37,111 bases of DNA from Deltaproteobacteria bacterium (GCA_026388335.1 JAPLJZ010000117.1:1-37111), one strand, 5' to 3'. Positions 15,504 to 26,024 are shown, counted from the first letter of the stretch. The notes: generated by a model from the letters alone, not told the origin. Numbers and translations are program-made.

Positions 15504-18170
15504 ATGGATCATTACAAGTTGTTTATCGACGGTGAGTTTGTGGAGGCAAAAGACGGCAAGGTGTTCGAGACCATCGATCCGGGTAACGATCAGCCGATCG
15601 CGACGGTGTCCCAGGCCGGTGTGGCCGATGCGGAAGCGGCCATTATGGCTGCCCGCCGCTCTTTCGACAGCGGGGTGTGGAGCGGATTGACGCCGGCAGC
15701 CCGCGCGCAAAAGATGTATGATTTTGCTGATCAAATCAATACACAGGCCTTGCGTCTGGCCGTTACCGAATCGATGGATGCCGGCCAGACCATCAATTTT
15801 TCCAAAGTGACTCCTCTGGGCTTTGGAGCCAACATGTTCAAAGATCTCGCCAACTATGCTTCCTTCAAATTTCCCTGGGAAGAAGAGATAAAAGCTCAAG
15901 GCAATCCCTTTGATTATGGCCGGGACTATATTCGCCGTGAACCCATCGGCGTTTGCGTCGGCATTATCCCCTGGAATTTCCCCATGGTTATGGCCTTCTG
16001 GAAGATCGGCCAGGCCCTCATTATGGGCAATTCGGTCGTCTTGAAGCCGGCCTCGGTTACACCGCTGACGGCCCTCATCATCGCGGAATGCGCAAAGATC
16101 GTAGGCATTCCCAAGGGCGTCATCAATGTGATCCCCGGACCGGGCGGAGCGCTGGGAAAGGTTCTCTGCACACACCCGGAGGTCGATAAGATCTCCTTTA
16201 CCGGAAGCACCGAGGTCGGACGGGAAATCATGCGACTGGCCGCAGGCACGATCAAAAAGGTGACCCTGGAACTGGGCGGCAAATCAGCCAACATCATCCT
16301 GGATGACGCCGACATGGAACATGCGATAGCCGGCTCGGCTTTCGGCACATACTTCCACGCGGGCCAAGTCTGTGAATCGGGTACCCGCATACTGGTTCAG
16401 AGGAAGATCTACAATGAATTCCTCGATAAGTTTAAAAAGCATGCGGAAGCTATTCGCGTAGGCTATCAGCTTCTGCCGACCACGCACATGGGACCTCTCG
16501 TCAGCCATGAGCAAGTGGCCGCTGTTGACGGGTATGTCCAGATTGGCAAGAAAGAAGGCGCCGAACTCATCACCGGCGGCAAGCGCGTAGAAGTCGAGGG
16601 GATCAAGGGCGGCTGCTATTATGCACCCACCGTATTTGCGGGCGTGAAAAACAAGATGCGCATTGCCCAGGAAGAGATCTTCGGACCGGTCGTTGTCATT
16701 ATGCCGTTTGACAGTGACGAAGAAGCCACGGCCATCGCCAACGATTCCATCTACGGATTGGGCGGCGGTGTCTTTTCCAGCAACACCGCCCGGGCGGAAA
16801 AGATCGCCCGGAATGTCCGCACGGGAACCATGTGGATCAACAACTACCATTACTTCGGCAGTTTCTGTCCCTTCGGCGGTTACAAGCAGTCCGGTGTCGG
16901 ACGTGAACTGAGCCATGTCGGTTTGGAAGCATACACACAGACCAAGCGGATCCATATCGCGAGTTTTGCCGACGCCAGTTCGAATTACACCATGACCGCT
17001 ACCATGTCGGACGACAAGTCACTTTCGAAGTATATAATCAACTTGCCCACAAAAATCAACGCCGGACACGGTTCCCTGGCCTCCGTGGCCAAGGAAGTCG
17101 TTGACCTGGGCGGCACGCGGGTGCTTCTCATGACGGATGCCGGCATCGTCAAGGCCGGTCTTGCCAAGCTGGTCCAGGATTGCCTGTCGGACTTCTGCGT
17201 CGGCGTTTTTGATAACATTCCCCAGGACACGGATCTGGAAACAGTGGATGCCGCCACGGAAATGGCCCGTCAATTGAAAGTTGACTTAATCGTGAGTTGC
17301 GGCGGCGGAAGCGTTATCGATACGGCTAAAGCGGTCTGTACAACCCTGAAAAACGGGGGGTGCTGTAATGATAATATCTCCTGGGGAAGACTTACTGAAC
17401 CCCCGACGCCCCATATCGTCATTCCGACGACCGCGGGAACGGGCAGTGAAGTGACGTGGGCAGCGGTAATCAAAAACAAGGTTGCCGGACGCAAGTCATA
17501 CATCATCGAACCCCGGCTCGCGCCGAATGTCGCTATCCTCGATCCGCGTATGACCATGACCCTGCCTCCGGGATTAACGGCCGGCACGGCCATGGACGCC
17601 ATGACCCATGCCGTCGAGGCGCTGACCACCATTACGACAAATCCCATTTCCGACGGCCAGGCCTTGCATGCCATTCGGTTGATTAAGGAAAACCTCCCCA
17701 TCGCCGTCAAGGACGGTAAAAACGAAGCCGCACGCTTGAATCTGGCGGCGGCCTCTACGATGGCGGGGCAGGCCTTTACCATTTCCTTCGTCGCCTTGGC
17801 CCATGCCATGGCCCATACGGTCGGAATGCTCTACGGCGTGCCCCACGGTGTGGGCTGCGGCATTATGCTCCCCAAGGTGATGCGCTTCAATGTCGACCAT
17901 GCCACGGATAAGCTGGCTTTGATTGCCCTGCAACTGGGGGTTAATACCTTCGGTATGGACAAGCGCAAGGCAGCACTCGCGGCCGCCGATGAGATCGAAA
18001 AGCTCATGAAGGAAGTTGGCCATCCCATGAGACTTCGCGACCTCGGTGTTCCCGAAGACGGTCTCGAATCTTGCAGTATGCATGCCATGGGCGACCCGGT
18101 TTCTCTTTACAATGCACGTCCCGTGGGCAGCCCGCAGGAAATTCTGGAGCTCTACAAGCAGGTTTATTAA
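15504..18170 (+). CDS. Bifunctional fusion: classical NAD(P)-aldehyde dehydrogenase plus iron-containing alcohol dehydrogenase
   Basis: An 888-residue protein from ATG 15504, preceded by AGGAGG. Residues 1-490 are a classical, non-CoA aldehyde dehydrogenase: IPWNFPM, FTGSTEVGRE, ELGGKS with general base Glu256, catalytic Cys290 in HAGQVCESG, and EEIFGPV. Residues about 510-888 are a group III iron alcohol dehydrogenase: CGGGSVIDTAK, TTAGTGSEVT, and ligands Asp698, His702, His767 and His781 with the spacing of E. coli FucO. The size and order mimic AdhE, but AdhE has a CoA-acylating aldehyde domain of a different branch. Expected reaction: alcohol to aldehyde to free acid, making 2 NADH; reversal is possible. 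Cytoplasmic. It is first in the sigma-54 operon with the CoA-transferase and acyl-CoA dehydrogenase. Substrate unknown. Confidence 0.92.
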   Translation: MDHYKLFIDGEFVEAKDGKVFETIDPGNDQPIATVSQAGVADAEAAIMAARRSFDSGVWSGLTPAARAQKMYDFADQINTQALRLAVTESMDAGQTINFSKVTPLGFGANMFKDLANYASFKFPWEEEIKAQGNPFDYGRDYIRREPIGVCVGIIPWNFPMVMAFWKIGQALIMGNSVVLKPASVTPLTALIIAECAKIVGIPKGVINVIPGPGGALGKVLCTHPEVDKISFTGSTEVGREIMRLAAGTIKKVTLELGGKSANIILDDADMEHAIAGSAFGTYFHAGQVCESGTRILVQRKIYNEFLDKFKKHAEAIRVGYQLLPTTHMGPLVSHEQVAAVDGYVQIGKKEGAELITGGKRVEVEGIKGGCYYAPTVFAGVKNKMRIAQEEIFGPVVVIMPFDSDEEATAIANDSIYGLGGGVFSSNTARAEKIARNVRTGTMWINNYHYFGSFCPFGGYKQSGVGRELSHVGLEAYTQTKRIHIASFADASSNYTMTATMSDDKSLSKYIINLPTKINAGHGSLASVAKEVVDLGGTRVLLMTDAGIVKAGLAKLVQDCLSDFCVGVFDNIPQDTDLETVDAATEMARQLKVDLIVSCGGGSVIDTAKAVCTTLKNGGCCNDNISWGRLTEPPTPHIVIPTTAGTGSEVTWAAVIKNKVAGRKSYIIEPRLAPNVAILDPRMTMTLPPGLTAGTAMDAMTHAVEALTTITTNPISDGQALHAIRLIKENLPIAVKDGKNEAARLNLAAASTMAGQAFTISFVALAHAMAHTVGMLYGVPHGVGCGIMLPKVMRFNVDHATDKLALIALQLGVNTFGMDKRKAALAAADEIEKLMKEVGHPMRLRDLGVPEDGLESCSMHAMGDPVSLYNARPVGSPQEILELYKQVY

Positions 18171-18217
18171 TACTTGAATGTGAAATGATCCGAAAATGAG
18201 TTTTAAGGAGAAGTAAA

Positions 18218-19561
18218 ATGAGTTTTAAAGAAGAGTACAATAAGAAACTGGTCAGCCCCGAGCAGGCTGTCGGCGAAGTCAAATCGGGCGACTGGGTGGA
18301 TTACGGACACTTTACCTGTTCGCCGACTTTCCTGGATCCGATCCTGGCCAAACGTGTCGATGAGTTGAGCGGTGTTAAGGTACGTGCCGTCACGTATCCC
18401 GGCCTGGCTGCCGTGGCCCAGGCAGATCCCACGAGGGAGCATTTCTGCTACAACAACTGGCATTTCAGCGGTGGAGACCGCATGCTTCACGACAAGGGTT
18501 TGTGCAATTATGTCCCGCTGCTTTACCACGAAGGACCGTCGTATTTTGACAATATCATTGAGTCCGACGTGTTCATCGTGAAGGTGGCGCCGATGAACCG
18601 TAGCGGGTATTTCAATTTCGGACCGTCCTGCTCCATGTCCAAGGCCACCGCCAATCGCACCAAGAAAATCGTTGTCGAGGTCAACGCCAGTGTTCCATAC
18701 TGCTATGGCGGTTTCAATGAGTCCATCCATATTTCCGAAGTGGATCATATTGTTGAGTCGGACAACAAGCCGCTCTTCAGTCTGCCTTCCGCCCCGGTCA
18801 GCGAGGAAGAGACCAATATTGCCCGGATCATCATGGACGAGATTCATGACGGATCGGTCATTCAGCTCGGCATCGGCGGCATGCCGAATGCCGTCGGGAT
18901 GATGATCGCCCAATCCGACTTGAAGGATCTGGGCGTGCACACCGAGATGCTGGTCGATTCCTTTGTCGACATGTATCTGTCCGGACGCGTGACCAACAAG
19001 AAAAAGCAGTTGAATCCGGGAAAGATGGTCTACACTTTCGCCCTGGGAAGTCAGAAACTCTATGACTTCCTCGATCACAATCCCTGCTGCGCCACCTACT
19101 CCTCGGACTATACCAATAACCCGGCACGCATCGCCGCCAACGACAACATGGTAGCGATCAACAATGCCGTGGAAATCGATCTTTACGGCCAGGTCTGCTC
19201 CGAGTCGTCGGGGATCAGGCATATCTCCGGTACGGGCGGGCAGTTCGACTATACCTTCGGTTCCTATAACTCCAAGGGAGGGAAAGCCTTTATCTGTCTT
19301 ACCGCAGCGCAGAAGAACAAAAAAACCGGCGAAGTCAAATCGCGAATCGTACCAACCCTGACGCCCGGCGCCATCGTAACGATTCCCCGGACAATTGTGC
19401 ACTATGTCGTCACGGAATATGGAATGGTCAACCTGAAGGGCAGAAGCACCTGGGAAAGGGCGGAGATGCTGATCGGTATTGCCCATCCCGACACCCGCGA
19501 CGATTTGATCAAGGCCGCCGAAAATCAGGGCATCTGGAGAAATAACAACAAACGCGGATAA
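18218..19561 (+). CDS. Acyl-CoA:acetate / 4-hydroxybutyrate CoA-transferase family protein
   Basis: A 447-residue CoA-transferase of the acetyl-CoA hydrolase/transferase family, closest by eye to butyryl-CoA:acetate and 4-hydroxybutyrate CoA-transferases. The likely catalytic Glu243 sits in HTEMLVDSF. The CoA-binding and fold signatures are [28 protein letters not shown] and [12 protein letters not shown]. It would transfer CoA from acetyl-CoA or another donor to the acid made by the preceding fusion enzyme, so the acid is activated without ATP use at this step. AAGGAG precedes ATG 18218, and the gene starts 47 bases after the fusion gene. Cytoplasmic. The sequence does not fix the chain length of its acid. 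Confidence 0.9.
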   Translation: MSFKEEYNKKLVSPEQAVGEVKSGDWVDYGHFTCSPTFLDPILAKRVDELSGVKVRAVTYPGLAAVAQADPTREHFCYNNWHFSGGDRMLHDKGLCNYVPLLYHEGPSYFDNIIESDVFIVKVAPMNRSGYFNFGPSCSMSKATANRTKKIVVEVNASVPYCYGGFNESIHISEVDHIVESDNKPLFSLPSAPVSEEETNIARIIMDEIHDGSVIQLGIGGMPNAVGMMIAQSDLKDLGVHTEMLVDSFVDMYLSGRVTNKKKQLNPGKMVYTFALGSQKLYDFLDHNPCCATYSSDYTNNPARIAANDNMVAINNAVEIDLYGQVCSESSGIRHISGTGGQFDYTFGSYNSKGGKAFICLTAAQKNKKTGEVKSRIVPTLTPGAIVTIPRTIVHYVVTEYGMVNLKGRSTWERAEMLIGIAHPDTRDDLIKAAENQGIWRNNNKRG

Positions 19562-19600
19562 CTTTATACAATCACAAATTAAATTTAGAAGGAAAAAATA

Positions 19601-21298
19601 ATGATTCTTTTCAATCCGAAAAAACATACAAGGAAATACCCTGACGAGAAATCGCGCCAGATCATGCTCAAGACGATCGATTTCTTCGAAAAGAAGGGAC
19701 TCAAGAAGCTCAAGGCGGACTGGCGCAGGAAGGTGTGGAACTACGACTTCGTAGATTTCTTGAAGGATAATCAGGTATTTGCGACCCTCATGACGCCCGC
19801 GGGCTACGGCGCCCCGGATTCCCGCTGGGATACGTACCGCAACTGCGAGTTTTCCGAGATCACAGGATTCTACGGTCTTACCTACTGGTACACCTGGCAA
19901 GTATCCATGTTGGGCCTGGGACCCGTCTGGATGGGAGCGAACGAGGAAGTGAAACGCAAGACGGCGAAGCTTCTTCAGGATGGCGGCGTCTTTGCCTTCG
20001 GCCTTTCGGAGAAGGAGCACGGGGCCGACATCTATTCAAGCGATATGATGCTTAACCCACAGGGCGACGGAACGTATAAGGCCAGCGGCGACAAATACTA
20101 CATCGGCAACGGAAACGAAGCGGCCCTTGTGGCAACATTCGCCAAGATGTCAGATACGGGAGATTATGTCTTCTTTGCTGTTAATTCCAAACATCCCAAT
20201 TACGAATGCATCCGGAGTGTCGTAGACCAGCAGAACTATGTGGCCGAATTTGCCCTCCACGACTATCCGATCACCGAAGCAGACATCATTCAAAAGGGTC
20301 CCAAGGCGTGGGACGATATGCTCAACACCATCAACGTCTGCAAGTTCAACCTGGGCTTCTGCGCCATCGGCCTCTGCACCCATGCCTTCTACGAGGCTAT
20401 CAACCACGCGGCCTACCGCAATGTATACGGCAAGTTTGTCACCGATTTCCCCCATGTGAAAAAGCTGATGACCGACGCCTATTGCCGCCTCGTGGCCATG
20501 AAACTATTTGCCGAACGGGCGAGCGACTATATGCGGCAGGCCAACACCGAGGATCGCCGGTACCTTATGTTCAATCCCATGGTGAAGATGAAGGTGACCC
20601 GCGAGGGCGAGGACGTGCTGAATATCCTCCACGATGTCATTGCCGCCAAGGGCTTTGAAAACGAACCTTTCTTCGAAGTTGCCAAAAACGAGATCCCCAT
20701 GCTCCCGAAGCTGGAGGGAACGGTCCATGTGAATATGGCGCTGATCGTGAAATTCATGGCGAACTATCTCTTCAATCCGAAGGAATATCCCGAGGTACCC
20801 CGCCGGGACGACCCGACGAACGATACGTTCCTCTTTGACCAAGGGCCGACGAAGGGACTGGGAAAGATCCAGTTCCATGATTACAACATCGCCTACAACG
20901 CCTGTACCCTACCGAATGCCGAAATTTTCAAGGAGCAGATAAAGTTTTTCAAGAATATGCTCACCCAAGCGGGACCGAGCAAAGAGCAGTCGAAGGACAT
21001 CGATTATCTCCTGGCTCTGGGAGAGATCCTGACCTTGATCGCCTATGGTCAGCTTATCCTGGAAAGCCGCAAGTTCTTCGTCGTGGAGGATGATCTCGTC
21101 GATGAGATTTTCGATCTCATGGTACGGGATTTCTCGAAATACGCCCTCAACATTTATTCCAAACCCAGTAATACGGATAAGCAGCGCGAACTCGCCCTCA
21201 CCATGATTAAACACCCCGTTACCAACGAGGCGCGCTTTGATCGCGTGTGGAACAACCATGTATATGCCATGAAGGATCAATACCAAATGAAGGATTGA
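19601..21298 (+). CDS. Acyl-CoA dehydrogenase family protein, long form
   Basis: A 565-residue flavoprotein of the acyl-CoA dehydrogenase superfamily. FAFGLSEKEHGADIYSSDM and YKASGDKYYIGNGNEAALVATFAK are the FAD/substrate-binding middle domain, followed by a helical C-terminal domain (NVCKFNLGFCAIGLCTHAFYEA, cited only as location around residue 250). It is about 180 residues longer than common members, with the extra length mostly C-terminal, as in the FadE-like and Syntrophus/Smithella types I recall. It would oxidise the acyl-CoA made by the CoA-transferase to enoyl-CoA, passing electrons to an electron-transfer flavoprotein not encoded here. AAGGA precedes ATG 19601. It is last in the operon, ending at a strong terminator. 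Confidence 0.88.
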   Translation: MILFNPKKHTRKYPDEKSRQIMLKTIDFFEKKGLKKLKADWRRKVWNYDFVDFLKDNQVFATLMTPAGYGAPDSRWDTYRNCEFSEITGFYGLTYWYTWQVSMLGLGPVWMGANEEVKRKTAKLLQDGGVFAFGLSEKEHGADIYSSDMMLNPQGDGTYKASGDKYYIGNGNEAALVATFAKMSDTGDYVFFAVNSKHPNYECIRSVVDQQNYVAEFALHDYPITEADIIQKGPKAWDDMLNTINVCKFNLGFCAIGLCTHAFYEAINHAAYRNVYGKFVTDFPHVKKLMTDAYCRLVAMKLFAERASDYMRQANTEDRRYLMFNPMVKMKVTREGEDVLNILHDVIAAKGFENEPFFEVAKNEIPMLPKLEGTVHVNMALIVKFMANYLFNPKEYPEVPRRDDPTNDTFLFDQGPTKGLGKIQFHDYNIAYNACTLPNAEIFKEQIKFFKNMLTQAGPSKEQSKDIDYLLALGEILTLIAYGQLILESRKFFVVEDDLVDEIFDLMVRDFSKYALNIYSKPSNTDKQRELALTMIKHPVTNEARFDRVWNNHVYAMKDQYQMKD

Positions 21299-21335
21299 CC
21301 TGTCGGCGAAATGCGCCTGCCTTGTATGAAAAAGA

Positions 21336-21368
21336 AATGGCGCCGCCGTTTTGTCCGGCGGCGCCATT
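21336..21368. terminator. Bidirectional terminator between the convergent operons
   Basis: A perfect 13-base-pair stem, AATGGCGCCGCCG paired with its complement, with a 7-base loop. On the minus strand it is followed by TTTCTTTTTC, so it clearly ends the formate dehydrogenase operon; on the plus strand it is followed by an AT-rich stretch and probably also stops the acyl-CoA dehydrogenase transcript. Confidence 0.8.
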
Positions 21369-21415
21369 ATAAATTATTCGTTTATGAAACGTTTATGACT
21401 GATTTCCGTTGATCA

Positions 21416-22087
21416 TTAATGGCCGTGACTCTTGGCCGCCGTTTTTTCTTCACCGTAGACGACCAGCGTCCCGTGCTCTTCCATTTCCTTCAACCACTTG
21501 GGATGCTGCTTCTTCAACCACGCCCGGCTCACCCAGCCTGTCAGCATCGCATCCAAAGATCCCGGGGAACCGATCGTTCCCAGGTACAGATGGACGAAGA
21601 AGAAGGCGAAGATCACCACAAACCCTAAGGCGTGGAGCACAAACATCAATCTGACGATCAGCGAGGGAAAGCTCAGGGGGAACCACATCACCAGTCCCGT
21701 CAGGAACATGATGACGCCAAACCCGGCGACGGCCAGGAAGAACATCTTCTGGCCGGGATTGTACTTGCCAACCTCGGGGGGGTTATCCACATGCCAAAGG
21801 TAACCGCCGGCGCATTTGATCCACTCCAGATCTTCGGGCATGGAAAAAATCCCCGCCTCCTTCCACCACATACGGATGGTGAAGTACAGGGCCACGCCAA
21901 AGAAGACGCCTGTGAAATTATGAACGTACTTCAGGGACTTGAGGCCCCCCATCAGGTCGCCGATAAAATTAAAGGACTGGTACATCATCCCCAACCCGGT
22001 GATACATAAAGCGATGCAGGACAGGGCCAGGCTCCAGTGGACAATCCGCTCAAAACCGTCTGTTGCTTGAATTAATCCTTTTCTCAT
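21416..22087 (-). CDS. fdnI: Formate dehydrogenase gamma subunit, cytochrome b556 type
   Basis: A 223-residue membrane protein with four predicted helices (about residues 17-37, 52-72, 112-132 and 148-172). Histidines suited to bind two b hemes are seen in RIVHWSLAL, KYVHNFTG and the last helix (VLHALGF, FFFVHLYLG). It accepts electrons from the beta subunit and passes them to the quinone pool. The cytoplasmic tail is long and ends KSHGH. It is the last gene of the alpha-beta-gamma operon and starts 3 bases after the beta stop codon. In a syntroph the complex may run in reverse, using quinol or proton motive force to make formate outside the cell. Confidence 0.88.
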   Translation of the reverse strand: MRKGLIQATDGFERIVHWSLALSCIALCITGLGMMYQSFNFIGDLMGGLKSLKYVHNFTGVFFGVALYFTIRMWWKEAGIFSMPEDLEWIKCAGGYLWHVDNPPEVGKYNPGQKMFFLAVAGFGVIMFLTGLVMWFPLSFPSLIVRLMFVLHALGFVVIFAFFFVHLYLGTIGSPGSLDAMLTGWVSRAWLKKQHPKWLKEMEEHGTLVVYGEEKTAAKSHGH

Positions 22088-22090
22088 GGC

Positions 22091-22906
22091 TCATTCACCT
22101 CCCTTTTCATCTTTGCCGGGTTCATTGGGGCCGGGCTCATCGGGCAGCTTTGGTCCATGGAGGATATAGTGGAGGAACGACCCCGCCAAGACGCCGCCTG
22201 CGGCCAGCAAAGCCAGCGGCTTCAACATGTCTTTCCAGACAAAGAGCGAGAAGGGGACGCTCGGATTCCTCGGCAAGCTGTCATAAACACTGGCCTTTTC
22301 CTGGAGGACATAGAGCACGTGGGTCCCGCCGACAAACTTGTCACCATAGACATTGGCGTCGCCCCCCACCTTCTTGGCCCGGGCGTAGGCCTTCTTCAGC
22401 ATCTGCTCCTTCGAGCCGATACTCAGCGCCCCCGTCAGGCAGGATTTGACGCAAGCGGGCGATTCGTCACTCCGCAGACGACTGTAGCAGAGGTCGCACT
22501 TGTATATTTTATCTGTTTCCCGACTATAGCGGGGGACCTCGAAGGGACAGGCGGAAACGCATTCCTTACAGCCGATGCAGCGGGAGGAATTCAGTCCCAC
22601 CGTCCCGAACTCCGTGTGGTGGAGGGCGCCGCTGGGGCATACCTTCACGCAGGCCGCGTCCGTGCAGTGCATGCAGCCGTCCTTCCGGAAGAGCCAGTTA
22701 AATTCCTTCTTCTCGTTAACGTGTTCCTGGAAGCGGATCAGTGTCCAGGTGTTCCACTGCAGATCCGGCGGGTTCTGATAACTGCCCCACTGTTTTGTTC
22801 TCAGACCGGGCATCTCATTCCACTGCTTGCAGGCCACCTGACAACCCCGGCAGGCTGTGCACAGCGTAGTATCTATTAATTTTACGACTTCATGTTTATT
22901 ATTCAT
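22091..22906 (-). CDS. fdnH: Formate dehydrogenase beta subunit, four [4Fe-4S] clusters
   Basis: A 271-residue iron-sulfur subunit. Ferredoxin-type Cys groups are visible as CTACRGCQVACKQW, CMHCTDAACVKVCPSGAL, CIGCKECVSACPFEVPR and CDLCYSRLRSDESPAC, enough for four clusters linking the alpha active site with the gamma hemes. A C-terminal membrane helix (about 228-247, LLAAGGVLAGSFLHYIL) anchors it, as in E. coli FdnH, which places the subunit on the outer face of the membrane together with the Tat-exported alpha subunit. ATG 22906 lies 13 bases after the alpha stop codon with GGAGGGAAG upstream. Confidence 0.92.
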   Translation of the reverse strand: MNNKHEVVKLIDTTLCTACRGCQVACKQWNEMPGLRTKQWGSYQNPPDLQWNTWTLIRFQEHVNEKKEFNWLFRKDGCMHCTDAACVKVCPSGALHHTEFGTVGLNSSRCIGCKECVSACPFEVPRYSRETDKIYKCDLCYSRLRSDESPACVKSCLTGALSIGSKEQMLKKAYARAKKVGGDANVYGDKFVGGTHVLYVLQEKASVYDSLPRNPSVPFSLFVWKDMLKPLALLAAGGVLAGSFLHYILHGPKLPDEPGPNEPGKDEKGGE

Positions 22907-22919
22907 AGTCGCTTCCCTC

Positions 22920-25900
22920 CTACAACTTTTCTACGTTGACCATGAACGCCTTGTACTCGGGGCAGAAGGTATTCGCGTCACCAACGGTTGGGGTTAAAAA
23001 GTTCGCGGTGTCATCTTCGTTGTCCTTGGGAAACAGCCAGCCGTAATTGAAGGGAAGTCCGACCTGATGAACCGTCTTTCCTTCGATAAGGAAAGGTTTG
23101 AAGCGCTTCGTCACCATCGCTACGCATTTCACACTTCCTCGAATGGAGGAAACCTTTATGCGTTCACCGTTTCGAATGCCTTTTTCCTTGGCCAAGAGAT
23201 CGCCTATTTCGGCATAGGCTTCCGGCATGGCTTCCAAAAGCCAAGCCTGCCAACGCGTCAGCGCTCCCGTGCACCAATGCTCCGTACAGGAGTAAGTTGT
23301 GCAGACATAGGGATATTTTTCGCTCGCTCTGGCTATCTTGTCCAGATCGCTCTTGAAGATTTCGATCGCCGGATTGATGAGCTGCGAGGACATAGGATTC
23401 TTCGTCAGCGGTCCCTCCAGCGGTTCGTAATGCTCGGGGAACGGTCCTTCGGCCATGCCGGGGCCGAATATAGAGCCCACGCCATCTTTTTGCATGATGA
23501 AGGGATATTTCCCTCCTTCTAACGCCGGTGGCGGCCAGGGGCCATCGGGCACATCGCCCACCCATTTACCGTCCTTCCATTCCAGAATCTTCCGCTTGGG
23601 ATCCCAAGGCTTGCCGTTGACATCACAGGAAGCCCGGTTATACATGATCCTGCGGTTGACGGGCCAGACATACGCCCAGTTGGGGAAGATTCCCAATCCG
23701 GTCGAATCATCCTTCCCGCGCTTGGCCATCTTGTTTTCGCCATCGGCGCCGAAACTGCCGCTATGAACCCAGTTGCCGGATGCTGTTGATCCGTCGAGCT
23801 GGAGATTGCCAAAGCCCGGCACGCACTGGCCCTTTTTGAATTCGATTTTCGTTCCTTTGGCCTTGTCTTCGATAACTGTATCCTTCAGGAAGACACCATT
23901 GAGTCGTTTGGAAACTTTCAGGGCGTCGAAGTGTCCGTTACGATCCAGATAATCCCAGTAGAGATTGAGAATGGGTTCAGCATTGGGACCGCCTTCCTTG
24001 GCATACAACTCTTTGACCGCCTTCATGATCTTGATCGTAATCTCACCCACGGGCAGACCATCACCGGGAGCTTCGGCGGCTTTATACTTCCACTGTATCA
24101 TGCGGCCGGAATTGCTCTGTGAGCCTGCCTTTTCCATGGTTGCAGCGGCAGGCAGGAGGAAGCATTCCGTCTTGATCTTTTTGGGATCGACCCCCGGGCC
24201 TCTCCAGAATTCATAGGTTTCATTGTTGAAAATATTTTCACCCACCAGCCAGTCCAGGTTTTCCAGCGCCTTACGCACTTTCCTCGTATTCGGAGTACTA
24301 TTGGCTGTATCCGCGCCAACGCAGAAGTATCCCTTCACCTTGCCATCATACATTTTGTCGAACAGGTGCATCGTGGAATAGTGTTTCCCGTCGTCCAGCT
24401 TGGGCAGCCAGTTGTAACCGAAACTGTTTTCCTTGGTGGCCTTGTCATCGAACAGGGCCATGAGAAAACTGACAAAAAACTTTGGGTAATTCGAATAGTA
24501 ATTGGCCGAGTGGGGATCTTTCGATACGGGCGTGTACTTTTCCAGATAATGCTCTATAGATTCAAGCGAAGCCGACGGCATCTTCAAATAGCCGGGCAGG
24601 ATATTGTATAAAACGGCCTGGTCCGTGGAACCCTGGACATTCGGCTCGCCGCGCATCGCGTTGATGCCGCCGCCGGCGATGCCCATGTTGCCAAGCAGCA
24701 TCTGGACAATGGACATGGTCCGGATGATCTGGCTGCCCGTGGTGTGATGGCACCAGCCCAGGGCATAACATTCTGTTCCCGCCTTGTCCGGAACGCCGGT
24801 GGCGCTGAACACTTCATAGACCTTGAGGAGATTTTCCTTGGTGACGCCCGTGATGCTCGAAACCTTGTCCAAGGTGTAACGCGAATAGTGGGTCTTCAAC
24901 ATCTGGAAGACGCAACGGGGATCGTTCAGGGACATGTCCCGCTTCGGTATGCCATTGCTTTCTTTTTCCAGAACCCAGGTGTCCTTGCTGTATTTCCTTT
25001 TTTCGGCATCATACCCGGAAAAGAGACCGTCCTCGAACTTATAACCCGACCCCACGATGAAGGAGGCGTTGGTATAGTTCAGGACATATTCCTTGAAACA
25101 TTTGTCATTGCTGAGGATGTAATTGATCATCCCGCCCAGAAAGGCGATGTCCGTCCCGGAGCGCAGGGGGACATGGAAATCGCAGCGGGCGGATGTCCTG
25201 GTATAGCGGGGATCGACATGGATAAGTGTTGCGCCTTTTTCTTTTGCTTTCAGCATCCACCTGAAGGCCATGGGGTGGTGCTCCGCAGCGTTGCTGCCCA
25301 TGATGAGGATGCAATCGCTGTTTTTCATGTCGATGTAATGGTTGGTCATGGAACCGCGTCCGAACGACTCTCCCAGAGCCGCAACAGATGGGCTGTGTCA
25401 GACCCGGGCCTGATGATCTATATAGACCATGCCCAGCGCTCTGCACTTGACGGTCATGAGCCAGCATTCCTCATTGTCCACGTTGGAACTGCCATAGTGG
25501 CCGATCGTTTCGCAACGGTTGACCAGTTCGCCTTTGGCGTTTTTTGCGATAAATTCCTTGTCCCGCGTGTCTTTGATCAGGCGGGCAATTTTAGGAATGG
25601 CAAAGTCCCAGTCTTTTTCTTCCCATTCCGTTGCATACGGAGCGCGATAGAGAACCTTCTTCAGCCGATGCTTGTTGGCTTCCGTCAGATCAAAGAAACC
25701 CGCGCCCTTGGCGCAAAGCGTTCCTTCATTGATGGGGTGATCGGCGTCACCTTCGATGTTGAAAATTTTTCCGGTCAGCTTATCCACGCTGCAGATGAGG
25801 CCGCAGCCGCAGGAACAGTATGCGCAAATGGTGCTCACCTGCTTCGCCATCTTGACGCGGTTCATCTTGCTGAGTTCGTCCGCATAAGCCTGTACAGGGC

Positions 25901-25985
25901 TCAAGTTGATGCCCAGGCCGGACAGGGCAATGCCCGACCCTACCGCCCCGGACAAGGTTAAAAAACCTCTCCTGGTAATCTCCAT
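22920..25985 (-). CDS. fdnG: Selenocysteine formate dehydrogenase alpha subunit, Tat-exported (contains in-frame UGA)
   Basis: A 1021-residue catalytic subunit of the bis-MGD (Mo or W) family oxidising formate or reducing CO2. The N-terminus has a twin-arginine signal (ITRRGFLTLSG). The [4Fe-4S] site is CAYCSCGCGLIC with a later LCAKG. The reading frame is interrupted by TGA at 25400-25398, residue 196, in the motif ARV-U-HSPSV, exactly where E. coli FdnG has Sec196; read as Sec the two halves form one full-length protein. The remaining MGD-binding domains are complete and end at TACAACT near 22920. It is first in the alpha-beta-gamma operon. ATG 25985 is preceded by AAGGAGG. Periplasm-facing. 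Confidence 0.95.
25360..25400 (-). promoter_or_regulatory. Sec-UGA codon and putative bacterial SECIS (fdnG)
   Basis: The TGA at 25400-25398 is followed on the minus strand by CACAGCCCATCTGTTGCGGC and then TCTGGGAGAG. A hairpin with a GGCTCT-like apical loop can be drawn, in the place where SelB-binding hairpins occur, but the stem is imperfect; the codon itself is the stronger evidence. Confidence 0.6.
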
Positions 25986-26024
25986 AGAAGCCTCCTTAAT
26001 CCTTAAATTAACTCAAATAATTGC

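Noticed and set aside
18203-20020. A 605-codon open frame on the minus strand
   Set aside because: It runs across the CoA-transferase and acyl-CoA dehydrogenase genes and has no recognisable motifs.
25398-25400. Frameshift or nonsense mutation splitting fdnG
   Set aside because: The frame continues unchanged after TGA, at the exact Sec position of the family, so selenocysteine explains it.
24744-25961. A 405-codon open frame on the plus strand
   Set aside because: It is the complement of the formate dehydrogenase alpha gene, without a ribosome binding site or motif.
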